A stretch of DNA of 64,000 nucleotides from Lachnospiraceae bacterium (GTDB lineage Bacteria > Bacillota > Clostridia > Lachnospirales > Lachnospiraceae): assembly GCA_021770245.1 (NCBI GenBank), contig JAETRI010000006.1:55383-119382 (forward strand). Direction: 5' to 3'. A model generated the notes under the pieces. That model was not told where the DNA came from. It saw only the letters and a list, made by a program, of their open reading frames with translations, and ran no database searches. Position 1 is the first letter of the stretch. The number at the start of each line of letters is the position of its first letter. Below, one piece after another: positions 51,189-60,060 of the stretch. The translations under genes were made by a program, and so were the position numbers.

Positions 51189-51674
51189 ATGAAGGCAGCG
51201 ATCTACCCGGGGAGCTTTGACCCGGTTACTTTCGGACACTTGGATATCATAAAGAGGGCTTCGTCGATTTTTGACGAACTGACGGTCAGTGTGTTGAACA
51301 ATACCCATAAGACTTCATTGTTTTCGGTGGAGGAGCGTGTTAAAATACTGGAAGAAGCCACGAAGGACATGCCCAATGTGAAGGTGGATTCCTTTTCGGG
51401 GCTTTTGATCGATTATGCCAGGAAGAAGAACGTGCATGTGGCGATCAGAGGTCTGCGGGCCATTACGGATTTTGAATATGAGCTTCAGATCGCACAGACC
51501 AACAGCAAGCTATCCGGAGGGGAACTGGATACCATGTTTCTGACTACAAGACTGGAGTATGCCTATCTGAGCTCCTCCGGCGTGAAGGAAATCGCGGAAT
51601 TCCACGGGGATATTTCCCAATGCGTTCCCGATTTCGTGGCGAAGCTGATGTATGAAAGGTATGGCCACGCTTAG
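51189..51674 (+). CDS. coaD: Phosphopantetheine adenylyltransferase
   Basis: 161 aa, normal length. Nucleotidyltransferase fold with [15 protein letters not shown] (the T/HxGH motif), [16 protein letters not shown] and [20 protein letters not shown]. It makes dephospho-CoA in coenzyme A synthesis. ATG 51189 has AGGAG six bases upstream, provided by the repeat element. Part of the rsmD-coaD-ylbJ group. Confidence 0.97.
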   Translation: MKAAIYPGSFDPVTFGHLDIIKRASSIFDELTVSVLNNTHKTSLFSVEERVKILEEATKDMPNVKVDSFSGLLIDYARKKNVHVAIRGLRAITDFEYELQIAQTNSKLSGGELDTMFLTTRLEYAYLSSSGVKEIAEFHGDISQCVPDFVAKLMYERYGHA

Positions 51675-51686
51675 AGTCGGGACGGA

Positions 51687-51737
51687 ACCGGCACTTTGTG
51701 CCGCAGGCCGCCGGGGCGGCAGGAAGGAGAACGGAAA
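51687..51737 (+). repeat. Start-site cassette before the coiled-coil gene
   Basis: GGCACTTTGTGCC then GCCGCC-GG-GGCGGC-AGGAAGGAG, ending eight bases before the TTG start at 51738. It combines a piece of the TTTGTGCCGCAGG module with the GGCGGCAG start-site form. Confidence 0.65.
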
Positions 51738-52388
51738 TTGAGCAGCAGGATTGAGCAGTTGATCGACGAAATCGAAGAATACATAGACGGCTGTAAATAC
51801 CAACCGCTTTCCAATAGCAGGATTATCGTAAATAAAGAAGAGTTTGAAGAGCTGCTGCGGGAGCTGCGGATGCGGACGCCCGAGGAGATCAAACGTTATC
51901 AGAAAATCATTAACAATAAAGAAGCGATCTTAAACGACGCCCGGGAAAAGGCGGAAGCTTTGCTGAACGAGGCGACCGCGCATACCAACGAGCTGATCAA
52001 CGAGCATGAGATCATGCAGCAGGCCTATGCCCAGGCCAATGAGGTGGTGAAGATGGCCACCCAGCAGGCGCAGGAAATCTTGGATAATGCGACCATAGAA
52101 GCGAATAATGTGAAAGCCTCTGCCATCCAATATACGGATGACATCCTTGCCAACCTGGAGGGAATCATCGAACACGGAATCGGGATCGTCAACGATCATT
52201 ACGGGAAGTTCCTGGACGAGCTGACAAGCTGTCTGAAAGTGGTGCAGTCCAATCGGATGGAGCTGCGTCCCGATGAACTGGAGGAGGTGGCTGCCACGCC
52301 GGAGACAACACCCCTTTCTCCCGCAAAAGAGGGGGAAAAGGATAAGGCGAAGGGCGGAGAAGAAGAACTGAGCCTGGATATTCTGTAA
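51738..52388 (+). CDS. Coiled-coil protein of the H+-ATPase subunit H/F0 B-like type
   Basis: 216 aa from TTG 51738 (AAGGAG eight bases upstream). SRIEQLIDEIEEYIDGCKYQPLSNSRIIVNKEEFEELLRELRMRTPEEIKRYQ is followed by a long Ala/Glu/Asn helix with heptads (INEHEIMQQAYAQANEVVKMATQQAQEILDNATIEANNV), a shorter helical segment, and an acidic low-complexity tail. The family is annotated loosely as ATPase subunit or DivIVA-like; I do not assign a function. It lies between coaD and ylbJ as in other Lachnospiraceae. Confidence 0.7.
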   Translation: MSSRIEQLIDEIEEYIDGCKYQPLSNSRIIVNKEEFEELLRELRMRTPEEIKRYQKIINNKEAILNDAREKAEALLNEATAHTNELINEHEIMQQAYAQANEVVKMATQQAQEILDNATIEANNVKASAIQYTDDILANLEGIIEHGIGIVNDHYGKFLDELTSCLKVVQSNRMELRPDELEEVAATPETTPLSPAKEGEKDKAKGGEEELSLDIL

Positions 52389-52537
52389 AAGGCAGAAATT
52401 ACGGAAGAGGGAACCGGATTTTCTGCAGCGATGCCGTCGGTCGGCCGCTGATCCTGTGCAGAGCGTATATCGGATACGGCGGCCGGACGGAAAGTAGTGC
52501 ACAGGTTCCCCGGATGCGGCCGGGATCAACGTTCGTT

Positions 52538-53581
52538 TCAGGGCAGGAAACGGGGCAGCGCACAATAATAGAGGAAGGCAAGCAGGGTCTGGATCCCTTT
52601 ATGGAGGACGTACCGGTTCAGGGACAGGCCTGTACCGCGTATCATACTGTAGGTCTGGGCGATACAGGAGAGGCCTCCGAAGGGAAGGAGGACGAAAGCC
52701 CAGAAGGCTTGTGCAGCCGGGAGACGGGACAGGCCGCTGGTGATTTCCAGCAGACAGGCGCATAGTGCCTTGGGCAGGGAAGCGCTCCGGGGAAGAAGAA
52801 GCTCGGGGATCAGATTCATGAGATTAAACAGAATCATATAGCCTCCCAGGGAAGCGATGGCGGCGAGCGAAGACAGGATGGAATCCTGTGTGTGAGCCAG
52901 CAGAGTCGGTTCCGGGCGGGCCTCTATGGATGCGGCATGGATGTGGGATGCCGCCTTTCTTTTTTCGGGGCGTCCTGAAGAGGGCGGAGAAATCCGGACG
53001 GAGGAAGCGTTTTTCCCCAAAGGCCTCCGGGGCCGGCCGGCCGCCCTTTGGGGAATCGGGATATCCCGATACAGGGTATGGCGCAGAAACAGGCCATAGA
53101 GCAGGGGCAGCAGATACATCCCGGCCAGATAGGGCAGAGGGCTTTCTACAGGAAACAGGTGCAGGACGAATCCCGTAAAATAGATGGGCCCGATATTGTT
53201 GCAGAATGCCAGCAGAAGAGAAGCTTCCCGGCGGGAGATCCGTCCGTGCTCCAGGCTTTCCGCCACGGCCCGGGCGCCCATGGGGAATCCGCACAGAAAC
53301 CCGATCACCAGCACATAGAGGCAGGCGTCCGACAGGCCGAACAAGGGACGCAGGATGGGGGAAAACAGGCGGGCAAAGCTGTCGGATAGGTTCATGCGGA
53401 TCAGGATCCCGGAGAGGATCATGAAAGGCAGGAGCGTGGGGATCATTTTCTGGAACCACAGGTTCAGACCGGTGAGAGACAGCTCCAGCGCCAGACTGCT
53501 TTCCAGAAGCATGGAAGTGGTCAGGAAAGTAAACAGGGCGAGCAGGGCGGCCTTTTGCAGGGTTTTGTACAGGTTACGCAT
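52538..53581 (-). CDS. ylbJ: Sporulation integral membrane protein YlbJ
   Basis: 347 aa from the ATG at 53581 with AAGGAGG upstream (GGCCACC between). Many hydrophobic helices; two nucleoside-recognition 'gate' type motifs, MILSGILIRMNLSDSFARLFSPILRPLFGLSDACLYVLVIGFLCGFPMGARA near the N-terminus and SLLLAFCNNIGPIYFTGFV. YlbJ is required for sporulation in B. subtilis. A basic loop of about 60 residues (GRPRRPLGKN...RPEKRKAASH) lies in the middle and looks like an insert. The gene is convergent with the coiled-coil gene. Confidence 0.88.
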   Translation of the reverse strand: MRNLYKTLQKAALLALFTFLTTSMLLESSLALELSLTGLNLWFQKMIPTLLPFMILSGILIRMNLSDSFARLFSPILRPLFGLSDACLYVLVIGFLCGFPMGARAVAESLEHGRISRREASLLLAFCNNIGPIYFTGFVLHLFPVESPLPYLAGMYLLPLLYGLFLRHTLYRDIPIPQRAAGRPRRPLGKNASSVRISPPSSGRPEKRKAASHIHAASIEARPEPTLLAHTQDSILSSLAAIASLGGYMILFNLMNLIPELLLPRSASLPKALCACLLEITSGLSRLPAAQAFWAFVLLPFGGLSCIAQTYSMIRGTGLSLNRYVLHKGIQTLLAFLYYCALPRFLP

Positions 53582-53630
53582 GGTGGCCTCCTTGATTATA
53601 ATGGGCCTGATGGAAGAAGCAGGATAGCAG

Positions 53631-53838
53631 CGTGAAATCTTCGATTTCACGATCCTGATTTGAATGCCCGCCGAGGCGGGCAGATGGGAGTCAGCGTGAA
53701 ATCTTCGATTTTACGATCCGGATTTGCGCCGCGGGCGGCCCAAATCCGAATCGCAGATGAGCAATCGCATCCGCGATTTCTCAGACATGAATCGAAGATT
53801 CATGTTGCGGTGCCGCAAAGGACGCGGCATGTCGGTTA
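53631..53838 (+). repeat. Two-hairpin units plus composite module before the pseudouridine synthase
   Basis: CGTGAAATC-TTC-GATTTCACG (53631-53651), then GCCCGCC-GA-GGCGGGC-AGATGGGAG (53666-53690), then a second copy CGTGAAATC-TTC-GATTTTACG (53695-53715, T for C still pairs as G-U), 64 bases later. Next the module: GGATTTGCGCCGC with GGCGGCCCAAATCC, GAGCAATCGC/GCGATTTCTC around ATCC, CATGAATC/GATTCATG around GAA, GCCGC/GCGGC around AAAGGAC, and CATGTCGGTT. It joins both repeat types at one site and gives the clearest order of parts. Confidence 0.92.
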
Positions 53839-53864
53839 CTATATGCTATGACCGGGAGGATGGA

Positions 53865-54617
53865 ATGATTCGTCTGGATAAATTTCTGTGTGATATGAAG
53901 GCTGGGAGCCGCAGTGAGGTAAAAGCGCTGATCCGCAAAGGCGTCGTGAGCGTGAACGGAAGCGTGGAAAAAAGCCCCGAGCGCAAAGTGGACGAAAACG
54001 CGGACCGGGTCTGCTTAAACGGCCGGCCGGTGGAATACCAAAAATATGTTTACCTGCTTTTCCATAAACCTGCCGGAGTGGTTTCCGCCACCAGAGACGG
54101 GAGGGAAAAGACGGTCCTGGACTGGCTTCGGGAAAGGAACGGCGAAAATCCCCTTTTTCTGCGGGAACTGTTTCCGGTGGGGCGTCTGGACAAGGATACG
54201 GAAGGGCTTCTGCTTTTAACCGACGACGGAAGATTGGCCCACAGGCTCACTTCGCCCGCAGGCCATGTGCCGAAGACCTATTATGTGGAGGTGGACGACA
54301 CTTTGACACTGGAACAGTTAAAAGCTCTGGAGGCAGGGGTGGACATCGGAGAGGAACGTTTCACCAGGCCGGCCCGGATAACGGCTGCAAACGGAAGGGA
54401 GCCCTTTCATTCACCGGAAGCGGTATCGGCCTGGAACCTGGTCATCACGGAGGGAAGGTTCCATCAGGTGAAACGGATGATGCAGGCGGTGGGTCGGCGG
54501 GTGGTCTACTTAAAACGAATTGGCATGGGGCCCCTGAACCTGGCGCTTCTTCCAAAGGCAGGGCAGGTGCGGGAACTGACACGAGAGGAAACAGAGCAAT
54601 TAAGGGTAACGGAATGA
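53865..54617 (+). CDS. RsuA-family 16S rRNA pseudouridine synthase
   Basis: 250 aa from ATG 53865 (GGGAGGA five bases upstream). N-terminal S4 domain (MIRLDKFLCDMKAGSRSEVKALIRKGVVSVNG) and the catalytic core VGRLDKDTEGLLLLTDDG with its aspartate, ending FHQVKRMMQAVGRRVVYLKR. RsuA modifies U516 of 16S rRNA; the family also includes RluB/E/F, so the target is likely but not certain. The open frame extends to 53724, but those 47 residues (GRPKSESQ...AGRGMS-like) translate the repeat. Confidence 0.9.
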   Translation: MIRLDKFLCDMKAGSRSEVKALIRKGVVSVNGSVEKSPERKVDENADRVCLNGRPVEYQKYVYLLFHKPAGVVSATRDGREKTVLDWLRERNGENPLFLRELFPVGRLDKDTEGLLLLTDDGRLAHRLTSPAGHVPKTYYVEVDDTLTLEQLKALEAGVDIGEERFTRPARITAANGREPFHSPEAVSAWNLVITEGRFHQVKRMMQAVGRRVVYLKRIGMGPLNLALLPKAGQVRELTREETEQLRVTE

Positions 54618-54628
54618 GAGGAAAAATG
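54603..54628 (+). repeat. Short AATGAGAGG start-site cassette at the pseudouridine synthase/HAD junction
   Basis: GGAATGAGAGGAAAA and ATG 54626. The TGA of the pseudouridine synthase (54615-54617) lies within AATGAGAGG, as at 33518-33526, but the GC hairpin is missing. Confidence 0.6.
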
Positions 54629-55282
54629 CTGGAAGGAATCAAAGCGGTGATTTTCGACCTGGACGGATCCCTGGTGGACTCCATGTGGGTATGGCCGGAA
54701 ATCGATGTGGAATATCTTGGAAGGTTCGGGATTTCCCTGTCGGAGCGGCTGCAGGGGGAGATCGACGGCATGAGCTTTTCGGAGACGGCAGCCTATTTTA
54801 AGGAGCGGTTCGGGATCCCGGATTCGGTGGAGACAATCAAGCAGGAGTGGAACCGGATGGCCTGGGACAAATATGAGAAGGAAGTCCCGTTAAAGGACGG
54901 TGCAGCCGACTTCCTGGAAGCGTGCCAAAGACGCGGGATCCTTCTGGGGATCGCAACCAGCAACTCCCGGGAGCTCGTGGAGAACACCGTCCGGTCACAC
55001 GGGCTTTCCGGTACCTTTTCCTGTATCCTGACAGGGTGCGAGGTGGGACGGGGAAAACCGGCTCCGGACATCTACCTGGAGGTGGCGAGAAGATTGGGCG
55101 TGGATCCTTCAGCCTGCCTGGTATTTGAAGACATCATTCCCGGAATCCAGGCAGGGAAGGCGGCCGGTATGAGGGTATGCGCGGTGGAGGATGCCTATTC
55201 TTTGGAACAGACGGAGGAAAAAAAGGCGTTGGCGGACTATTATATCCGCGATTTTACACCGGCTTCCGTCGGCCCGTTTTAA
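54626..55282 (+). CDS. HAD-family phosphatase (beta-phosphoglucomutase-like)
   Basis: 218 aa. Motif I KAVIFDLDGSLVDSM (DxDxS/T), motif II GIATSNS, motif III lysine in GRGKPAPDIY, motif IV VFEDIIPGIQAGKAAGMR. The helical cap lies between motifs I and II (C1 type). The substrate is not fixed; the family covers sugar phosphates and phosphoglycolate. It shares a stop-start cassette with the pseudouridine synthase upstream. Confidence 0.87.
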   Translation: MLEGIKAVIFDLDGSLVDSMWVWPEIDVEYLGRFGISLSERLQGEIDGMSFSETAAYFKERFGIPDSVETIKQEWNRMAWDKYEKEVPLKDGAADFLEACQRRGILLGIATSNSRELVENTVRSHGLSGTFSCILTGCEVGRGKPAPDIYLEVARRLGVDPSACLVFEDIIPGIQAGKAAGMRVCAVEDAYSLEQTEEKKALADYYIRDFTPASVGPF

Positions 55283-55342
55283 CGGATACGCCGGTTTGAG
55301 AGAGAAAAACGCGGGCCTGTCGCCTGCGTGTGCAGCGCCCGT

Positions 55343-55379
55343 AGGAGTCGTCTGCTGCGGCGGAATGAGAGGAGAAATG
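55343..55379 (+). repeat. GCGGCGGAATGAGAGG start-site cassette before the radical SAM gene
   Basis: CTGCTGCGGCGGAATGAGAGGAGAA and ATG 55377 (first ATG of the cassette at 55365). The left arm of the stem is not clear here; GAGAGGAG is the ribosome site. Confidence 0.6.
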
Positions 55380-57269
55380 GCAGAGGATTTTTTACCGATA
55401 ACGGCAGAAGAGATGGAACGGCGGGGGATTACCCAGCCGGATTTCGTGTATGTGACCGGGGACGCTTACGTGGATCATCCCTCCTTCGGGCATGCGGTCA
55501 TCAGCCGCGTCCTGGAGGCTCACGGTTACAGCGTCTGCCTGATCCCGCAGCCGGACTGGAGGGATGCAGGCAGCATCGCCCGGTTCGGACGGCCCAGGCT
55601 GGGTTTTTTGGTCACTGCCGGGAACATGGATTCCATGGTGAACCACTATTATGTGTCCGGAAAAAGAAGGCCGGAGGATGCCTATACGCCGGGCGGCGCA
55701 TCGGGCAGACGTCCGGACCGCGCCACCATCGTATACGGGAATCTGATCCGGCGCATCTACCGGGATGTGCCGATCATCATCGGGGGGATTGAGGCCAGCC
55801 TGCGGCGCATGGCTCATTACGACTACTGGTCGGATTCCTTCCGCCGTTCCATCCTGCTGGACAGCCGGGCTGACCTGCTCTCCTACGGCATGGGAGAAAA
55901 ATCCATCGTGGAAATCGCCGATGCCCTGGACAGCGGGATCGCGGTGCGGGATATAACCTTTGTCGCCGGAACGGTATATAAGACCAGGGATCCTGAGGGC
56001 GTATATGAAGGGATCAGTCTGCCTTCTTATGCACAGATGAAGGAGGATCGCAGAAAATACGCCGAAAGCTTCCTGATCCAGTATAATAACACGGATCCTT
56101 TTACCGGGAAAACGCTTATGGAAGGATATCCCGACGGGGTGTACGTGGTACAGAACCCTCCGCAGCCTCCGCTGACCACACAGGAGATGGACGATATCTA
56201 TTCCCTCCCCTATGCCAGGACCTGCCATCCTTCCTATAACAAGCTGGGCGGGGTCCCCGCTATCCGGGAGGTTCAGTTCTCCTTAACCAGCAGCAGAGGC
56301 TGCTTTGGCGGCTGCAGCTTCTGTGCCCTCACCTTTCACCAGGGACGGATCGTCCAGGCACGCAGCCACGAATCTCTGCTGGAGGAGGCGGAGCGCCTGG
56401 TGCGCCATCCGGATTTCAAGGGTTACATCCATGACGTGGGCGGCCCTACGGCCAATTTCCGCGCTCCCGCCTGCAGGCAGCAGATGATACGGGGCGTATG
56501 CAAAGGCAGACAGTGCCTTTTTCCCAGGCCCTGTCCCAGCCTGGAGGCGGATCATTCGGATTACCTGGAGCTGCTTCGGAAGCTGCGCGCCCTGCCCGGC
56601 GTGAAAAAGGTATTCATCCGTTCCGGGATCCGGTTCGATTATCTGCTGGCGGATCCGGACGATACCTTTTTCCGGGAGCTGGTGGAGTATCATGTGAGCG
56701 GCCAGCTGAAGGTGGCGCCCGAGCATATCTCCGACGCGGTGCTTCGCAGGATGGGAAAACCGGAAAATGCGGTTTATGAGCGTTTCGTGCGTAAATACAG
56801 GCAGATCAATGACCGGCTCGGGAAAAAGCAGTTCCTCGTCCCCTATCTGATGAGTTCCCACCCCGGCTCCACCCTGAAGGAGGCGGTGGAGCTGGCGGAA
56901 TACCTGCGGGATCTGGGTTACATGCCCGAACAGGTACAGGATTTTTATCCCACGCCGTCCACCATGTCCACGGTCATGTATGCTACGGGAATCGATCCCC
57001 GGGACAACACGAAGGTCTACGTGTGCAAAAATCCCCACGAAAAGGCCATGCAGCGGGCGCTGATCCAGTACAGGGATCCGAAGAACTACGAGCTGGTCCA
57101 TGAAGCCCTGGTAAAGGCAGGGCGGGAGGACTTGATCGGATATGGGAAAAAGTGCCTGATCCGGCCGAGGAAGAAGGCTAAGGAGGATATCGGAGGAAGG
57201 ATAAAAAAAGGAAGGACTCCGGGAAAGGCAGGAAAACCTGATGGAAGGAAACAAAAAAAAGGGAATTGA
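55377..57269 (+). CDS. YgiQ family radical SAM protein
   Basis: 630 aa from ATG 55377. N-terminal DUF-type domain (FLPITAEEMERRGITQPDFVYVTGDAYVDHPSFG), then the radical SAM cluster motif SSRGCFGGCSFCALTFHQGR (CxxxCxxC), SAM-binding KVAPEHISDAVLR and a basic Gly/Lys-rich C-terminal tail (GRIKKGRTPGKAGKPDGRKQKK). YgiQ-type proteins are Fe-S radical SAM enzymes of unknown reaction. The open frame reaches 55191 but overlaps the HAD gene. Confidence 0.88.
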   Translation: MAEDFLPITAEEMERRGITQPDFVYVTGDAYVDHPSFGHAVISRVLEAHGYSVCLIPQPDWRDAGSIARFGRPRLGFLVTAGNMDSMVNHYYVSGKRRPEDAYTPGGASGRRPDRATIVYGNLIRRIYRDVPIIIGGIEASLRRMAHYDYWSDSFRRSILLDSRADLLSYGMGEKSIVEIADALDSGIAVRDITFVAGTVYKTRDPEGVYEGISLPSYAQMKEDRRKYAESFLIQYNNTDPFTGKTLMEGYPDGVYVVQNPPQPPLTTQEMDDIYSLPYARTCHPSYNKLGGVPAIREVQFSLTSSRGCFGGCSFCALTFHQGRIVQARSHESLLEEAERLVRHPDFKGYIHDVGGPTANFRAPACRQQMIRGVCKGRQCLFPRPCPSLEADHSDYLELLRKLRALPGVKKVFIRSGIRFDYLLADPDDTFFRELVEYHVSGQLKVAPEHISDAVLRRMGKPENAVYERFVRKYRQINDRLGKKQFLVPYLMSSHPGSTLKEAVELAEYLRDLGYMPEQVQDFYPTPSTMSTVMYATGIDPRDNTKVYVCKNPHEKAMQRALIQYRDPKNYELVHEALVKAGREDLIGYGKKCLIRPRKKAKEDIGGRIKKGRTPGKAGKPDGRKQKKGN

Positions 57270-58974
57270 GAAGTGCGCGGTGTGGCTGCGGGCCGTGGCA
57301 GAAAGGGGAAGGGAATCCCTTGCCTTTTTCCCTGTAACACAGTTATCCGTATGGATCGGTTCCCTGTATCTGGCAGCATTATTTTACGAGACAATTCCGG
57401 AGGAGGGGATATTTTTCCTGCTCTCGCTGGGATCGGGCGCATTCTTTGCGGAGGCCCTGCTCGGGGCTATGGGGAGAAAGAAGCTGCGGGATCCGTTTCG
57501 CTGGCTCCTCTACCTGGCCTGCGCGCTCCACGGAATCCTGTTTACCTGGGCCTCCGCCCTGGAGACGGAGGGGAAGATATGGGGCATGGAGGCGGAGACG
57601 CTTCGGACGTATGTGGGACGTTATGCCCTGTGCTGTTTCCTGGTCCTGTGTCTTCTGGCATTCTATTTTCTGCTGCGCCAAAGCCGGATGACGCCGGAAG
57701 CGTATCTGGTGCATCTGTTTACGGGCGCACTGCGTACGGGCATTCTGTATACGGTCCTCGCGGTGGGCTGCAGTATGGTGGTGAGTATTCTGTGCAGCCT
57801 GTTTGACGTGTTTTTCTGGGAGGATTTTGAGATCCTGATGCAGACGCAGTGCCTGCTGTTCGGTTTTGTGTTCCTGTCGGGCCTTCTGAGGTGCCTGATT
57901 CCGCCCGGAGAGCCGGAAACGGATTCCGGAAAGGGGAGCATTCTGGAAGAAGTGTTGATCAAATATGTGTTAACCGGCCTGGTCGCCTGTGTTTTCGTGA
58001 TCATCTACGCTTATGTGCTCAAAATCCTCATTCTGCGGGACATGCCGTCCAATGAGGTGTTTCCCATCCTTACGGCGCTCTTTGTGACCGGCGTGCCGGT
58101 CTGGACCATGAATTCCGGATACCGGGAGAACAATCCGATGCGGTGGCTCAGTATGAAGATGCCCTATTTTTTCTCCCCGCTGATCCTCCTGCAGGGCTAT
58201 TGTATGGGAATCCGCATCGCCCAAAACGGCTTCACGCCGTCCCGTTATGCGGGGGTGGCTTTTCTGATCTTTGAACTGCTCTATCTGGCGGTATACCGTT
58301 TTCGCAGGCAGCGGCTGGGCCGGCTGCTTCCCGCCGGGGCAGTGCTCGTTTTCGCGGCGGTCCTGCTGCCGGGCGTGAATATGTATGCCGTTTCCGTAAA
58401 CAGCCAGAGAAGCGATATGGAACGGCTTCTGGAAAAACCGGCGGACCGGCTGACGGAGGCCGAGCGGCTCCGGCTTGCAGGCGCCTATACCTATCTGGAG
58501 GAGGATCCGGACGGCCGGCGGTATCTGGCGTCTCTGACAGGGGAGAAAAAGGAGCAGGTACGCCTGCTGGCCGAAGGAGAGTACGGGATGGAAGAAACGC
58601 AAATTTGCTTTTCGGCGGATGTGCCCTCGTGGTTCGTGGATGTGGAAGGCTTTCGCCGCATCTACCCCCTGCGGGAAAACAGCCGGGCGGAGAGCGATGC
58701 CGTCATCGATCTGACGGGATATACCTTAACGGTCGGAGAGGATATCTGCGCGGCGTTCGACCTGGAGGGATATTTAAAGCCCTGCCTGGAACGATGGAGG
58801 GACGTATCCTGCGGGGAGGCGGAAGAGGAAATGGACCGGTGGCTTGAGAAAAATCAGCGGATCCGTCTGGACGAGGGCCGTTTCCTGCAGATAAACAGCC
58901 TCGCCTTCCGGTATGATCTGGAGCGGGAAGGATATGTGGTTGTCAATATCAGCGGATATCTGCTGGAGAAATGA
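57241..58974 (+). CDS. DUF4153 domain membrane protein
   Basis: 577 aa. About eleven hydrophobic helices through residue 390 (PVTQLSVWIGSLYLAALFYETIPEEG, MVVSILCSLFDVFFWEDFEIL and others), then a soluble C-terminal domain of about 180 residues. VPVWTMNSGYRENNP and the ordering match DUF4153. No catalytic motif is evident. ATG 57241 overlaps the end of the radical SAM gene by 29 bases, so they are coupled. Confidence 0.8.
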   Translation: MEGNKKKGIEKCAVWLRAVAERGRESLAFFPVTQLSVWIGSLYLAALFYETIPEEGIFFLLSLGSGAFFAEALLGAMGRKKLRDPFRWLLYLACALHGILFTWASALETEGKIWGMEAETLRTYVGRYALCCFLVLCLLAFYFLLRQSRMTPEAYLVHLFTGALRTGILYTVLAVGCSMVVSILCSLFDVFFWEDFEILMQTQCLLFGFVFLSGLLRCLIPPGEPETDSGKGSILEEVLIKYVLTGLVACVFVIIYAYVLKILILRDMPSNEVFPILTALFVTGVPVWTMNSGYRENNPMRWLSMKMPYFFSPLILLQGYCMGIRIAQNGFTPSRYAGVAFLIFELLYLAVYRFRRQRLGRLLPAGAVLVFAAVLLPGVNMYAVSVNSQRSDMERLLEKPADRLTEAERLRLAGAYTYLEEDPDGRRYLASLTGEKKEQVRLLAEGEYGMEETQICFSADVPSWFVDVEGFRRIYPLRENSRAESDAVIDLTGYTLTVGEDICAAFDLEGYLKPCLERWRDVSCGEAEEEMDRWLEKNQRIRLDEGRFLQINSLAFRYDLEREGYVVVNISGYLLEK

Positions 58975-59000
58975 GCCGGCATGGCCGGAAAGGAAGGATT

Positions 59001-59762
59001 ATGAACATAGCGATCATCACCGGAGCATCCTCCGGGATAGGGATGGAATTTGCGCGGCAGATGGATGAAGGGCTGCGCCGCATCGGGGAATTCTGGCTGA
59101 TTGCCAGGAGGAGGGACCGGCTGGAAGAACTGGCGGAGAAGCTGTCCCATCGGGCGCGGGTCCTGGCCCTGGATTTAACCGACGGGGAGGATGTGAACCG
59201 CTTCCACCGGCTTCTGGAAAGGGAAAGGCCCCTGATCCGGATGCTGGTAAACTGCTCCGGTTACGGGGTTATGGGGACATTTGCCGATCTGGAGCTGGAA
59301 GAAGAGGTGGGGATGATCGATCTCAACTGCCGCGCCCTGACGGAAATGACCCATCTGTGTATTCCTTATATGAGAAAAAAGAGCAGGATCATTCAAATCG
59401 CCAGCAGTGCGGCTTTCCTGCCGCAGCCCGGCTTTGCCGTCTATGCGGCCAGCAAGGCCTATGTGCTGAGCTTTTCCAGGGCATTGGCCGGGGAACTCTC
59501 TGAGGCGGGGATCCTGGTGACGGCGGTCTGCCCCGGCCCGGTGCGCACGCCCTTCTTCGACAGGGCGGAGAGGGGAGGAAGTACGCTGGCGATCAAGAAA
59601 TACGTGATGGCGGAGGCGGAGGACGTGGTGAGGGACGCCCTGCGTGCCAGCGGGAGGGGCCGGACGGTCTGTGTGTACGGCCCGGCGATCCGCGCCTTCC
59701 GTCTGCTGTGCAAGGCTGTTCCCCAGGGGTGGATTCTGGCGGTGATGAGAAAGCTGAAGTGA
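59001..59762 (+). CDS. Short-chain dehydrogenase/reductase
   Basis: 253 aa from ATG 59001 (AAGGAAGG upstream). TGASSGIG (TGxxxGIG cofactor motif), NCSGYG (NNAG-like), catalytic S...YAASK (Y-x3-K) and PGPVRTPF. NAD(P)(H)-dependent; substrate unknown. The cofactor motif is at the very start (MNIAIITGASSGIG), so the gene is complete. Confidence 0.88.
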   Translation: MNIAIITGASSGIGMEFARQMDEGLRRIGEFWLIARRRDRLEELAEKLSHRARVLALDLTDGEDVNRFHRLLERERPLIRMLVNCSGYGVMGTFADLELEEEVGMIDLNCRALTEMTHLCIPYMRKKSRIIQIASSAAFLPQPGFAVYAASKAYVLSFSRALAGELSEAGILVTAVCPGPVRTPFFDRAERGGSTLAIKKYVMAEAEDVVRDALRASGRGRTVCVYGPAIRAFRLLCKAVPQGWILAVMRKLK

Positions 59763-59810
59763 TGCGGGCGGAGAAGCAGACGGACGCTGAAACCGGACGG
59801 CACCGCGTTC

Positions 59811-60038
59811 ATGAATGTCCCGATTGACGGGACGCTGGACGAAACGCTGGAAGAACCGGCCTATAATACGGACGAACTCAGGCTGAAGTATTACGGTCAA
59901 TGCGACCACGTGCGCAAGTACGGAAGAGACTACCCCGTTTCCGTGACCGGCGTGGCGGTGGAGGAATATTCCTCTCCGGATGAGATAGAAAGGTATGGGC
60001 TGTCGCGTCAGGAATGGATTTTCGCCTGCCGAAAATAG
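59811..60038 (+). CDS. Hypothetical protein, 75 aa
   Basis: ATG 59811 to TAG 60036-60038. MNVPIDGTLDETLEEPAYNTDELRLKYYGQCDHVRKYGRDYPVSVTGVAVEEYSSPDEIERYGLSRQEW: charged, soluble, Tyr-rich, no known motif. No strong ribosome site (GGACGG only). The stop lies just before the start-site cassette of the cardiolipin synthase, so it may be a real short gene of the same operon. Low confidence. Confidence 0.5.
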   Translation: MNVPIDGTLDETLEEPAYNTDELRLKYYGQCDHVRKYGRDYPVSVTGVAVEEYSSPDEIERYGLSRQEWIFACRK

Positions 60039-60060
60039 ATGAGAGGGAAAATGCGTATGG
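60036..60060 (+). repeat. ATGAGAGGGAAAATG start-site cassette before cardiolipin synthase
   Basis: TAG-ATGAGAGGGAAAATG: the AGAATGAGAGG form with the upstream stop fused, without a clear GC hairpin. GAGAGG (60041-60046) serves ATG 60051. Confidence 0.6.
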
